A DNA stretch of 64,000 bases. Origin: UBA2588 sp964343075 (lineage in GTDB: Bacteria > Chloroflexota > Dehalococcoidia > Lucifugimonadales > UBA3495). The position numbers were made by a program, and so were the translations under genes. The stretch covers positions 1 through 64,000 of the forward strand of contig CAYFGT010000001.1 in NCBI GenBank assembly GCA_964343075.1, read 5' to 3'. Under the pieces are notes generated by a model. The model did no database searches, was not told the DNA's origin, and saw only the letters and a program-made list of their open reading frames with translations. Positions 25,070 through 34,169 of this stretch are shown piece by piece; positions within the stretch are counted from its first letter, which is position 1; every line of letters starts with the position of its first letter.

Positions 25070-27952
25070 TTAAACTTGCGGTTGGTAGTTGGCCTCTAAG
25101 ACTTCTTTCAAAAACACTCCAGTTTTTGAAAGTTCGTTTTGACTAAGTTCTTCTGGCGTACCTTGCCCCACAATGTTTCCACCTTTGTCACCAGCTGCTG
25201 GGCCTAAGTCGATTACCCAATCACAGTTCTTGATTATATCCATATTGTGCTCAATAAGTAATATGCTATTCCCTTGCTCCACCAAAGAGTGCAATACTTT
25301 AATTAATTTGTTGCAGTCATCAAATGATAGTCCCGTCGTAGGTTCGTCTAGCATATAAAAAGTTCTCCCGGTGGATCTTTTAGATAGCTCGGAAGATAAT
25401 TTAATTCTCTGTGCCTCTCCTCCGGAAAGCGTTGTGGCGGATTGTCCAAGTTTAATGTAGCCTAAGCCAACTGCTTGCATTGTTTCTAGCTTGCTACGTA
25501 TTCTGGGCAACCTATCAAAAACCTGGATAGCTTCGTCAACGGTCATATTTAGAACATCAGATATGTTATACCCACGATACTCGATTTGAAGAGCATCATT
25601 GTTGTAGCGAGCTCCATTACATGAAGCACATGGAATGTTGACATCTGGTAGGAATTGCATTTCGATGTTTATATGGCCAGCTCCTTCACAAGATTCACAT
25701 CTACCACCCTTCACGTTGAAGGAAAATCTACCAGGTTTATACCCTCGTATTTTAGACTCAGGTAGTTGAGCATATAACTCTCTCATAGGTGTAAATAGCC
25801 CGGTATAGGTTGCGGGGTTGCTCCTAGGAGTTCTACCAATAGGTGACTGATCTATATTGATAATCTTATCTATAAATTCGGTTCCTTCTATTTTTTTGAA
25901 TTTACCTGGTAGATCTTTTGAAGAATTGATTTTTTGTGCCAGAGCTTTATATATTGTTTCAAATGCTAGGGTACTTTTCCCTGACCCAGATACACCTGTG
26001 ATACAAGTTAGTGTCCCTAATGGTATTGAAGTTCCTACGTCTTTTAAGTTATTGGCTGAGCAGCCAGAGATACTTATTAAATCACCGTTGCCTTTACGCC
26101 TTTCTTTTGGGTACTCTATAATTTTTGCTTTGCTAAGATATTGTCCTGTAAGTGATTTTGTGTTCTGTTTGATTTGTTCAATAGTGCCTGTTGCCACAAC
26201 ATTACCGCCGTACTCACCTGCACCTGGACCCATATCTACAATGAAGTCTGAAGCTTTCATCATGTTTTCGTCATGTTCAACTACAATTACGGTGTTACCC
26301 AAATTTTTTAGATCTTGTAAGGTTCCTATAAGCAAAGAGTCATCGTAAGGATGTAATCCTATTGTAGGTTCATCACAGACATATAATACACCGGTTAGTC
26401 CCGACCCAATTTGGGTGGCTAATCTAACTCTTTGTGCCTCTCCTCCAGATAATGTCTTGGCCGTGCGATTTAGGCTAATATAATCAAGTCCGATATTTTG
26501 TAGAAATCTCAACCTTACTAGGATTTCTCGTATTATGGGTTCGGCTATCATACTGTCGTAGTCCGAAAGGGAGGAGGATGGATTGTCAGAGACGGTTAGT
26601 GATTCAACCCATTGTAATAGTTCTCCAATACTTGCATTACTAACTTCCATAATGTTTTTACCCAAAACCGTTACAGCCAACACCTCTTCTTTAAGCCTAT
26701 TACCATTGCATGTACTGCATGTTTTTTCTGCCATATATCTTTCGATACGACTCCGTATAGATTCTGATTCAGTGTCTTTATAACGGCGTTCCAGGTTTTT
26801 AACTATTCCGTCAAACGTCACATCCCAAATGTATGTTTTCCCTCTTCTTGTGTGATGAGTTATTTGTATTTTCTCGGAACTATCCCCATGCATGAGCAAT
26901 TCTACAACGTTATCAGGCAGATCTTTCACAGGAACGCTTAGGTCGAACTTGTATTTGTCTGATAGGCTTGTAAGTAAATTTTTATACCAAATAGAGGTTG
27001 ACTTACCCAAACGAGACCATGGTGTTATAGCTCCTTCCAGCAATGAGATTTCTCTATTGGGTATTACTAATTCGGGCTCAACGGAAAGGTTGTAGCCTAG
27101 ACCGGAGCATGTATCGCAAGCGCCATGTGGGCTATTAAAACTAAAAGTCCTAGGTTCCATTTCCTGCAGGCTTATGTCGCAGCTAACGCAGGCGAATCTT
27201 TCAGAATATATAATGTCATCATTGGAGCCAATATTGGCTACTAGTGTTCCTAATCCTTCTCTAAGCGAGGTTTCAACAGATTCTGTTATTCTGCTTCGTT
27301 CTATCCCGTTTTTGATTACCAATCGATCTATTACAATTTCTAAATTGTGCCATTTGTTGCGTTCAAGGGAGATGCTTTCGATATCGTCTAGAGGTGTAAT
27401 GTCACCATCTATTCGCATCCTTACGAATCCATTTTTTTGAGCCTCTTCAAGTACTTCTTTATGCACTCCTTTCTTATGTACAACCTTGGGAGCAAGCAGT
27501 GTTAATCGAGTGTTATCAGGTAAATTGAGTAAGGACTCAGTAATTTGTTGGATAGTTTGTTTGGTAACAGGTTTACCACATTTGTGACAGTGAGGTTTCC
27601 CCGTGCGAGCGAATAATAGTCTTAAATAATCGTAAATTTCAGTGACAGTTCCAACTGTAGATCTAGGATTATGCGAAACGCCTTTTTGGTCTATAGAGAT
27701 TGATGGAGATAGGCCTTCAATATATTCTACATTTGGTTTTTCCATTCTCCCCAAAAATTGCCGTGCATAGGCCGATAATGACTCTACATATCGTCTTTGA
27801 CCTTCTGCATAAATGGTGTCGAACGCAAGTGAGCTTTTGCCTGATCCAGAAACACCAGTGATTACGACAAGTTGGTCTTTGGGGATCTCTACCGAGACAT
27901 CTTTGAGATTGTGTTCTTTTGCACCTTTGACTTTTATGTATTTTTGAGCCAC
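25070..27952 (-). CDS. uvrA: Excinuclease ABC subunit A
   Basis: 960 residues, full length. Two ABC ATPase modules are seen: GVSGSGKSSLAFDTIYAEGQ near residue 32 and GVSGSGKSTLAFETIY near 650, with LSGGEAQRVRLATQIG and LSGGEAQRIKLSSEL as the signature motifs. Zinc-binding cysteine pairs occur at CHKCGKPV, CVSCDIS, CDTCSGLG, CSTCNGNR and CESCEGAG/CASCNGAR. UvrA finds bulky DNA lesions and loads UvrB; uvrB and uvrC are not in the window. The start is GTG. It follows the biotin-carrier gene by 20 bases. Confidence 0.98.
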   Translation of the reverse strand: MAQKYIKVKGAKEHNLKDVSVEIPKDQLVVITGVSGSGKSSLAFDTIYAEGQRRYVESLSAYARQFLGRMEKPNVEYIEGLSPSISIDQKGVSHNPRSTVGTVTEIYDYLRLLFARTGKPHCHKCGKPVTKQTIQQITESLLNLPDNTRLTLLAPKVVHKKGVHKEVLEEAQKNGFVRMRIDGDITPLDDIESISLERNKWHNLEIVIDRLVIKNGIERSRITESVETSLREGLGTLVANIGSNDDIIYSERFACVSCDISLQEMEPRTFSFNSPHGACDTCSGLGYNLSVEPELVIPNREISLLEGAITPWSRLGKSTSIWYKNLLTSLSDKYKFDLSVPVKDLPDNVVELLMHGDSSEKIQITHHTRRGKTYIWDVTFDGIVKNLERRYKDTESESIRSRIERYMAEKTCSTCNGNRLKEEVLAVTVLGKNIMEVSNASIGELLQWVESLTVSDNPSSSLSDYDSMIAEPIIREILVRLRFLQNIGLDYISLNRTAKTLSGGEAQRVRLATQIGSGLTGVLYVCDEPTIGLHPYDDSLLIGTLQDLKNLGNTVIVVEHDENMMKASDFIVDMGPGAGEYGGNVVATGTIEQIKQNTKSLTGQYLSKAKIIEYPKERRKGNGDLISISGCSANNLKDVGTSIPLGTLTCITGVSGSGKSTLAFETIYKALAQKINSSKDLPGKFKKIEGTEFIDKIINIDQSPIGRTPRSNPATYTGLFTPMRELYAQLPESKIRGYKPGRFSFNVKGGRCESCEGAGHINIEMQFLPDVNIPCASCNGARYNNDALQIEYRGYNISDVLNMTVDEAIQVFDRLPRIRSKLETMQAVGLGYIKLGQSATTLSGGEAQRIKLSSELSKRSTGRTFYMLDEPTTGLSFDDCNKLIKVLHSLVEQGNSILLIEHNMDIIKNCDWVIDLGPAAGDKGGNIVGQGTPEELSQNELSKTGVFLKEVLEANYQPQV

Positions 27953-27972
27953 TAATCGTTCCTTTCGATACC

Positions 27973-28395
27973 TTAGGATTGCCTAAAACTCATCAGAGGC
28001 TGGTTGCTTAAGACGGCTTCCATGGGCTGAATGTGAATGGATTCAATGATTCCATCGACGGGAGAAATGATGTTTTGTTCCATTTTCATAGCTTCTATTG
28101 TACATAATAGCTCTCCTACAGATACCGATTGGCCTGGTTCAACGCAAATAGCAATGACTTTGCCGGACATTTGTGCATGAATTACAGAGGTTTTATCATT
28201 TGGTCCCAATATAGGATGGTTTCTTGAATTATCTCTGGGCTCAGACAGATCTGTATGTACTTCTTGAGAAGGGATTAGTGGCAGATCATATAATGTATTA
28301 TTTATGGAAATTTGGATAAAATCTGGCCTGATGTTGGTTACTGCTATTTCATAGTTTTCGCCATTGATGCTGATGTTTAATTGATAGCTAGTCAT
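27973..28395 (-). CDS. Biotin/lipoyl attachment (biotin carboxyl carrier) protein
   Basis: 140 residues. The C-terminal half (about 70-138) is a biotinyl domain with CTIEAMKMEQNIISPVDG, the acceptor lysine being Lys104. The N-terminal half is a beta domain (ISINGENYEIAV, IQISINNTLYDLPL) seen in carriers of methylmalonyl-CoA or oxaloacetate decarboxylases and of acyl-CoA carboxylases. No carboxylase or carboxyltransferase gene is adjacent, so the partner is unknown; propionyl-CoA carboxylase would suit the mutase gene upstream. Its start overlaps recO by eight bases. Confidence 0.85.
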   Translation of the reverse strand: MTSYQLNISINGENYEIAVTNIRPDFIQISINNTLYDLPLIPSQEVHTDLSEPRDNSRNHPILGPNDKTSVIHAQMSGKVIAICVEPGQSVSVGELLCTIEAMKMEQNIISPVDGIIESIHIQPMEAVLSNQPLMSFRQS

Positions 28396-29188
28396 TGTTA
28401 TCCTTTTCAGACTCGTTGTTTGCGCTAGTGTTTTGTAAGATTCTTAGGTGTTCAACGAAGCCAGATGAATTTAGATCTTTTTCTAACCAGAATATAATAG
28501 TCTCCAGTAACAAGGTTTTCAATTCGAAATATGTTTCTTTTCTGATTTTTAATCCAGAATGCTGAGCTACTGGATAGAGGTTGAAATGCCGTAAAATTTT
28601 CATGCCTGATAAGGATAACGGTAAAGTCTCTCTTGAATTGGAACACGATAGGCAAACCACGCCGCCTCTATTAGGACTATATCTATTCTCTGTAGGTTTT
28701 ATTTCGGCTTCACAAATAACGCAATTGAATAATTCAGGCAAAAAACCAGAGAATTTCAAGATTTGGAATTCGAAATTGAGTAAACCTAGTTCAGGGCTGT
28801 CGGATTTAGATAAAACATCTAAGGTTTTTAGTCCTATCTCAAATATTTGTCTGTTAGGTTCCCTCTCAGGAGTGAATTGGTCTATCAACTCAGATATGTA
28901 AATTCCATGGGCAAGTTTATGGAGGTCGTCATACAGTTGCGGGTAAGCTTTGTCGGTTTGTACTTGTGTGACGGTGTCTAATGACTTACCTTTCGCCAAT
29001 TGGACATTAACAACGGTAAGTGGTTCTATGTGACCTGAAAATTTGCTCTGTAATTTACGAGCGCCTTTTGCAATTGCTTGTACTTTTCCATGATCTTTTG
29101 TAAGCATTGTAACGATGAGGTCAGCTTCTTGGTATGGGAAATATTTTAATACCAACGCCGGATTGGTAAATGTCTTATACGAGGTCAT
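28388..29188 (-). CDS. recO: DNA repair protein RecO
   Basis: 266 residues. The N-terminal OB-fold begins with YKTFTNPALVLKYFPYQEADLIVTMLTKDHGKVQAIAKGARK, and a zinc-finger-like C-x2-C pair (CVICEAEI, CLSC) lies in the C-terminal part. RecO loads RecA on SSB-coated gaps together with RecR and RecF. The start overlaps the stop of recR by four bases, so the pair is translationally coupled, and recF is not in the window. Confidence 0.93.
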   Translation of the reverse strand: MTSYKTFTNPALVLKYFPYQEADLIVTMLTKDHGKVQAIAKGARKLQSKFSGHIEPLTVVNVQLAKGKSLDTVTQVQTDKAYPQLYDDLHKLAHGIYISELIDQFTPEREPNRQIFEIGLKTLDVLSKSDSPELGLLNFEFQILKFSGFLPELFNCVICEAEIKPTENRYSPNRGGVVCLSCSNSRETLPLSLSGMKILRHFNLYPVAQHSGLKIRKETYFELKTLLLETIIFWLEKDLNSSGFVEHLRILQNTSANNESEKDNND

Positions 29189-29814
29189 TCAGTAAACTGT
29201 TGTCTACCCTGGAATGCACGACTCAATGTTATATCGTCAGAATATTCTAATGATCCCCCGATAGGTAGTCCTCTGGCTAGGTGGGTTATAACAAGGCCTT
29301 CTTTTTTGTTATTGTTACTTATATATAATGCAGTCGCTTCTCCTTGGAGGGTTGGATTTGTTGCGATTATCATCTCAGTGATATTTTCTTCCTCTAGTCG
29401 ATGGAATAATTGAGGTATTCGGAGTTGTTCGGGCCCGATCCCATTTAAAGGTGAGATGGAGCCATGGAGAACATGGTACAAACCTTTAAAACAATTTGAT
29501 TTTTCTATAGCAACAACATCCATAGGGTCTTCCACAACGCAAAGTTGATTCAAATTCCTGTTAGGGTTGCTGCAAATGTAACAAGGGTCGTAATCAGATA
29601 GATTTTGGCATTTTGAGCAGTAAATTATTTTGGTTATCACTGCTGAGATTGCTTCAGCTAATTGTTGATTGGTTTGGTCTGGTTGCCTAACTATATGGTA
29701 AGCTAGCCTTTGAGCTGTTTTAGGTCCTATCCCTGGTAATTTACCTAATTCTTCTATTAAAATGCCCAACGAGTCGGATGTATTATTATATAGGTTCATT
29801 TCATTACCTATCAT
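29185..29814 (-). CDS. recR: Recombination protein RecR
   Basis: 209 residues. The helix-hairpin-helix LGKLPGIGPKTAQRLAYHI is followed by a C4 zinc finger (Cys66, 69, 78, 81) and a Toprim domain (LCVVEDPMDVVAIE). RecR forms the ring that joins RecO for gap repair. An alternative ATG five codons downstream has an equally good ribosome site. Gene order dnaX-ybaB-recR-recO is widely conserved. Confidence 0.96.
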   Translation of the reverse strand: MIGNEMNLYNNTSDSLGILIEELGKLPGIGPKTAQRLAYHIVRQPDQTNQQLAEAISAVITKIIYCSKCQNLSDYDPCYICSNPNRNLNQLCVVEDPMDVVAIEKSNCFKGLYHVLHGSISPLNGIGPEQLRIPQLFHRLEEENITEMIIATNPTLQGEATALYISNNNKKEGLVITHLARGLPIGGSLEYSDDITLSRAFQGRQQFTE

Positions 29815-29819
29815 TGATC

Positions 29820-30119
29820 CTATGTGAGACCTGGGATATTAAGGCCTCCGGTCACTGCACCCATTTTTTCAGAAGCTAGTTGTTGAGATTTTTCCATTGC
29901 ATCATTGATTGCAGTCAAAACTAGGTCTTGTAGGAGCTCAACGTCTTCTGTGGCTTCCGGATCTATGATGACATTTTTAACTTCTTGTTTGCCTGTCATT
30001 TCTATCTTCACCACACCTCCTCCTGAGGTTCCTTCCACGCTAAGATTCTCTAACTCTTGTTGTACTTGGAGTAGTTTAGCTTGTAACTGTTGTGCCTGTT
30101 TCATCATGTTTCTATTCAT
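29820..30119 (-). CDS. ybaB: Nucleoid-associated YbaB/EbfC family protein
   Basis: 99 residues, the usual size. Features are the N-terminal coiled coil MMKQAQQLQAKLLQVQQELE and the core EGTSGGGVVKIEMTGKQEV, then DPEATEDVELLQDLVLTAINDA. The dimer binds DNA with little sequence preference. Its start overlaps dnaX by eight bases and recR begins five bases after its stop. Confidence 0.95.
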   Translation of the reverse strand: MNRNMMKQAQQLQAKLLQVQQELENLSVEGTSGGGVVKIEMTGKQEVKNVIIDPEATEDVELLQDLVLTAINDAMEKSQQLASEKMGAVTGGLNIPGLT

Positions 30120-31854
30120 CTGATTTCTCCTGTATTACGTGAGCGCCCATTCCCATTGCAACCCTTATTAACGGACTGTTTTGGACGGCATTGATATTTG
30201 ACTGAGGGCTGCCATTATTGCTCATGATATCAAGATTAATTACTAGTTCTTGATTAAAATAATTGTTAAATGCCTCTCTAACTTTATTATAAGATATAGG
30301 ACTAGACATTTCTTCTTCCATTCGTTCAAAGTTGGCTCGATTTTTGAAGTAGAGTGTGATTTTACCGTCTATGATTTCCAGAGAATTTTTGTCGCAGTCT
30401 CTCAGTAATGCTCCTAAATTGAATTTTTCACCTTTTTGCCTGCCCAAATATCTAATAATTTCATTCCAAATACCCAAAATTCCTGTGTCAGTTGATTGAG
30501 GAGATATGCGTTGGGTTTCTAAATCGGAGCTTTCGGGTACGATCTTATTTGGAGCCTCATTGACCGTTTCAATTGGATGGTCCGGTATTTTATTAGACTC
30601 TCTAGACAAAGGATTTTCTATGGTATTGTGAGTTTGTGTGGTGGTTGCTTTGTTTGGGATTCGCTTCGGTGTTGAATAGGATTGTGTAGGAGGAGTTCCT
30701 GAGACTGCTTGGTCTCGAGTCGGGTTTGCTTGCTTGTGGTCAGCTTGAATTGTATGAGTGTTATTTTGCTTTCTGTCAGGAAAGGCGGTAGTTAGCTCAA
30801 CTATTAATAGTTCAAGAACGAGGATACCGGATTCAACATTTTTAAAATTAACTTCATTCCATTTACTCAAGAGTTGGATGATAGTAGGCCGTTCACATCT
30901 AGCTGCTAATGGTTGTATATCTGATTCAGGGTTGTATATAGATGCTGGAAGTAGGGAAGGATCTAATTGATACAACATAATCGATCTAAGCAGATTCATT
31001 ATGTTTTTATGTATCGCCCCCGCTTCAATACCTAGACCTATGGCTTCATTAGTTAGTTTTATTGCTTCTGCTGTGTCGTTAGCTATTAGGAAGCTCACTA
31101 ATTTGACCCATTGGCTAGGATTGCTTACACCTACAAATTCTTCAACATCTTTTCTTTTCAAGTTACCATTTGTAGAGACAATCATCTGTTCCAGGATGGT
31201 TTCTGCATCTCTAAGACTTCCATCGCAGGACTGAGCGATAAGTTCTAAAGCAGAGTTCTCTGCCACGATTCCTTCAGATTGTATAATCGATTCTAAACGG
31301 GATACTGTTACGGAAAATGAGATTTTCCTGAAATCGTATCTTTGGCATCTAGATAATATTGTAGGTAATATTTTTTGTGGCTCAGTTGTACAAAGTATAA
31401 AAGTTACATGACTGGGGGGTTCTTCCAGAGTTTTCAGGAATGCATTTGAAGCTTGGTCTGTGAGCATATGTGCTTCGTCGATAATGTAGACTTTTTTCGA
31501 TCCTTCGGAAGGGAGAAAGTTGATTTTTTCTTTGATACTTCGTATTTCATCAATGCCACGATTGCTTGCAGCATCTAATTCTATGGTATCTAAAAACTTG
31601 CCTTCGTTACTGGATTTACACATATCGCATTGGTTACAGGGATTACCATCGGTGACATCAACGCAGTTAATCGCTTTGCTAAGGATCCTGGCAGTAGTCG
31701 TTTTCCCCGTACCCCTTGGCCCGCAGAACAAATAAGAATGTGAAATGCGGTTCTGTAATATACCTTGTTTCAATGTCTCAGAAATATGATCTTGGCCTGA
31801 GATTTCTTCAAAGGATTTAGGTCTCCATTTTCTGTACATAGAAATTGAGGTCAT
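30112..31854 (-). CDS. dnaX: DNA polymerase III subunit gamma/tau
   Basis: 580 residues. The AAA+ clamp-loader core has Walker A GPRGTGKT (45-52), a zinc finger of Cys64, 73, 76 and 79, DEAHMLTDQASNAFLKTLEEPP and the ILSRCQRYDFRK sensor region. The C-terminal tail (about 370-450) is rich in Asn, Thr and Pro and low in conservation, then a folded end follows. It loads the sliding clamp during replication. The only A6G run in the core is in the wrong phase for programmed frameshifting, so a separate gamma form is not predicted. It starts two bases after ybeY. Confidence 0.96.
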   Translation of the reverse strand: MTSISMYRKWRPKSFEEISGQDHISETLKQGILQNRISHSYLFCGPRGTGKTTTARILSKAINCVDVTDGNPCNQCDMCKSSNEGKFLDTIELDAASNRGIDEIRSIKEKINFLPSEGSKKVYIIDEAHMLTDQASNAFLKTLEEPPSHVTFILCTTEPQKILPTILSRCQRYDFRKISFSVTVSRLESIIQSEGIVAENSALELIAQSCDGSLRDAETILEQMIVSTNGNLKRKDVEEFVGVSNPSQWVKLVSFLIANDTAEAIKLTNEAIGLGIEAGAIHKNIMNLLRSIMLYQLDPSLLPASIYNPESDIQPLAARCERPTIIQLLSKWNEVNFKNVESGILVLELLIVELTTAFPDRKQNNTHTIQADHKQANPTRDQAVSGTPPTQSYSTPKRIPNKATTTQTHNTIENPLSRESNKIPDHPIETVNEAPNKIVPESSDLETQRISPQSTDTGILGIWNEIIRYLGRQKGEKFNLGALLRDCDKNSLEIIDGKITLYFKNRANFERMEEEMSSPISYNKVREAFNNYFNQELVINLDIMSNNGSPQSNINAVQNSPLIRVAMGMGAHVIQEKSDE

Positions 31855-31856
31855 AA

Positions 31857-32378
31857 CTATCCTTTTAGTCTTTCAGAATCGTACATTTCAGCAACGATTT
31901 TACTAGATATATTCAGATGGTGCAGTAGAGCAGTTTCTTGTTTTTGCATTTCTTTTTTTTCGATAGATGTTGCATGGTCGTACCCTGAAAGGTGTAAAAG
32001 GCCGTGAATCAATAAAAAGGATAGTACTTCTTCCTCAGCTTGCTTGTAAATGAGAGACTGTTTTCTGATTTCCTCATATGAAATCACTATATCTCCCAGT
32101 TGATCTGCTACGAGTTGGTCAAAAACGTCCAAATTAGTGTTTGAGGTATTGGAGTCATTAGGAGCAAACGATAATACATCTGTGCTCTCTGGTATTCCTC
32201 TGAAATCATTGTTTAATTGTGCGATGTTTTTATTGTTAGTAACTAGGATGCTGAGATTGAGAGGTCGAGTGGAAGGATACAAGAATGAAATGGCATTTTG
32301 CATGTAATGCCTTATAACGTCTATAGATACACATGTTGAATATTCCGCACAGACAATAGTTTCTATATTATGCAACAT
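31857..32378 (-). CDS. ybeY: Endoribonuclease YbeY
   Basis: 173 residues. The zinc motif H-x3-H-x5-H is present as His125, His129 and His135 in HGLLHLSGYDH, and the preceding FRGIPESTDVLSFAPN block is typical. YbeY matures 16S rRNA 3' ends and takes part in 70S quality control. I start at the ATG at 32378 because GGAG lies five bases upstream; the open frame continues six codons further. It is first in a nine-gene operon. Confidence 0.94.
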   Translation of the reverse strand: MLHNIETIVCAEYSTCVSIDVIRHYMQNAISFLYPSTRPLNLSILVTNNKNIAQLNNDFRGIPESTDVLSFAPNDSNTSNTNLDVFDQLVADQLGDIVISYEEIRKQSLIYKQAEEEVLSFLLIHGLLHLSGYDHATSIEKKEMQKQETALLHHLNISSKIVAEMYDSERLKG

Positions 32379-32406
32379 CTTGTCTCCCTCACCCATTCGA
32401 TGACTA

Positions 32407-32436
32407 ATACTAGCACGACGATTCAGTGAGATTCAA
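32407..32436 (-). promoter_or_regulatory. Possible promoter of the ybeY-to-peptidase operon
   Basis: Minus-strand TTGAAT (32436-32431), 18-base spacer, TAGTAT (32412-32407). Each box matches at four positions. A moderate candidate, placed about 22 bases before initiation and the ybeY ribosome site. Confidence 0.4.
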
Positions 32437-32504
32437 TGTAAATCAGTCAACTAGTTCATACTAGAGTCGTGTTACAATTCACAAGATTAGAAGTTGGAGG
32501 CGTT

Positions 32505-32939
32505 ATGTCCAAAAATCAGGCAGGTTTCTGGCGTCAAAATGAAGGCGAAACATTCATATTAAATGAAGAAGCTGTGACAGAGTTGTCAGATCTAATCTTG
32601 CAGTATATGACCGAGATAGATTTTAAAGATTTACCGCCTATATTGGGCCAAATTTTGGATGATTTTGCAGATCAGAGCGGATGTTTGCCTGAGGATTTGA
32701 GTAAGCCTGAATCATTTCAGGCTATAATAAACACTCAACTGTCGGTTACCCTGGCTTACCAATTAGGCAGATTGGATGGTAAGTCCCCTCAAATTATAGA
32801 TAAATTGGTGGATGAAGTCGTTTCTAATGAATCTTTGTTGGAATTGTTATCAAATTCAGAAATAAATGGTGAAGATCTAGATAAACCGGTAGAAAAAGTT
32901 TACCCCCAACTTCGATTGATTAATTTTTCTGATCAATAG
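32505..32939 (+). CDS. Conserved-looking protein of unknown function
   Basis: 144 residues, not recognised. It is acidic and mostly helical, with no transmembrane helix, signal peptide or metal motif. The opening QAGFWRQNEGETFILNEEAV and the middle LSVTLAYQLGRLDGKS may be the conserved parts. I start at the ATG at 32505, four bases after GGAGG; the open frame begins 12 codons earlier without a ribosome site. It is 33 bases ahead of the metallohydrolase start and probably cotranscribed. Confidence 0.5.
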   Translation: MSKNQAGFWRQNEGETFILNEEAVTELSDLILQYMTEIDFKDLPPILGQILDDFADQSGCLPEDLSKPESFQAIINTQLSVTLAYQLGRLDGKSPQIIDKLVDEVVSNESLLELLSNSEINGEDLDKPVEKVYPQLRLINFSDQ

Positions 32940-32972
32940 TTAACAGATGTGGATACTACTAAGGAGAGAGCA

Positions 32973-34151
32973 TTGGTACGAGAATTGATTTTAAAAAATG
33001 GAGAAATAATAGATCCGGCTAATAATTTCAGATCAAAAGCTGATGTACTCGTTCAAGACGGAATTATAGCAGAGATTGGAACCGGCATAAGCGTTAATGA
33101 AGATGCACGAGTCATTGATGTTACAAATAAAATTATTACTCCAGGATTGATTGATATTCATGGGCATTTTTACGATGGTGGTAATGGTAGTTCGGTTCAT
33201 GCTGATACGAACTGCTTACCATATGGCGTGACCACTGGTGTGGATGCAGGTAGTGCAGGATATTTGAATTATAAAGCAATGAGAGACTATGTATTCCCTA
33301 ATCATCGAACAAATCTTTTATGCTTTTTACATATTTCGGCTATTGGCCTGGCTGCTAACCGGAGACTAGGAGGCGGACTACATGATTTGAATATAATCAG
33401 CATTGAAGACACAGTAGCAGCTATACGAGAGAACCAAGGATTTTGCTTCGGGGTTAAAGTTAGAATGCATTATAATGCCGTTTCATATTGGGATGCTGAG
33501 AAAGCGTTATGCATGGCAAAACAAGCAGCTGTAGACTCTGATACGAGGCTGATGGTTCATGTTAGCGGTACCCCAATCCCATTACCAACGATTTTGAAAC
33601 ACATGACCGAAGGAGATATAGCTACGCATATATTTAATGGAGATAGGGAAAACATATTGGACAGTCAAGGGAATGTGCGCCCTGAAGTTTTAGATGCGGC
33701 AGATAGAGGAGTAGTATTTGACGTTGCTCACGCTGGAATACACTGTGACATGTCAGTTGTGCAAGCAGCGCTAGATCAGGGAATAAATATAGATACTATA
33801 AGTACAGATTTACACATATCTCCGGATGACCGCACTGTTTATAAAATGAATGATCTGGTGAGCCAGTTTCATGCCGTAGGTCTTTCATTACAAGATGCTA
33901 TAGCTGCTGCTACAGTTTCGCCGGCCAGGGTTTTAGGAATGAGTGAACACAGAGGCCTGAGTGATGGAACATTATCTCAAGGAGCGGTAGCCGACATAGC
34001 GATTTTCGATTTGATTGAAGGGAGATTTGTATGGCATGACATGTCAGGAAATATGGTAGAAGGTACTACTAAATTAGACACAATAGCTACTATAATCAAA
34101 GGTGAAGTAGTCTGGTCTAGAGGATCCCTAAATGAAATGGGTGAATGTTAA
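32973..34151 (+). CDS. Amidohydrolase-superfamily metallohydrolase (dihydroorotase/deacetylase-like)
   Basis: 392 residues. The opening LILKNGEIIDPANNFRSKADVLVQDG and ITPGLIDIHGHFYDGG (His63, His65) are those of the EF_0837/AHA_3915-like deacetylase group. Later blocks include FGVKVRMHY (probable carboxylated Lys), LMVHVSGTP, ATHIFNG and STDLHIS, which supply the remaining His and Asp ligands. Such enzymes hydrolyse amide bonds of cyclic or acylated small molecules; the substrate is unknown. AAGGAG six bases upstream supports a TTG start at 32973; a GTG at 32949 would add eight residues. It precedes the PAC2-family gene by 18 bases. Confidence 0.82.
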   Translation: MVRELILKNGEIIDPANNFRSKADVLVQDGIIAEIGTGISVNEDARVIDVTNKIITPGLIDIHGHFYDGGNGSSVHADTNCLPYGVTTGVDAGSAGYLNYKAMRDYVFPNHRTNLLCFLHISAIGLAANRRLGGGLHDLNIISIEDTVAAIRENQGFCFGVKVRMHYNAVSYWDAEKALCMAKQAAVDSDTRLMVHVSGTPIPLPTILKHMTEGDIATHIFNGDRENILDSQGNVRPEVLDAADRGVVFDVAHAGIHCDMSVVQAALDQGINIDTISTDLHISPDDRTVYKMNDLVSQFHAVGLSLQDAIAAATVSPARVLGMSEHRGLSDGTLSQGAVADIAIFDLIEGRFVWHDMSGNMVEGTTKLDTIATIIKGEVVWSRGSLNEMGEC

Positions 34152-34169
34152 GCTGGGGTAATTACAGAA

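Noticed and set aside
31490..31515. Programmed frameshift in dnaX at an A6G run
   Set aside because: The run is in the AAA-AAA-G phase, not A-AAA-AAG, and lies too early in the gene.
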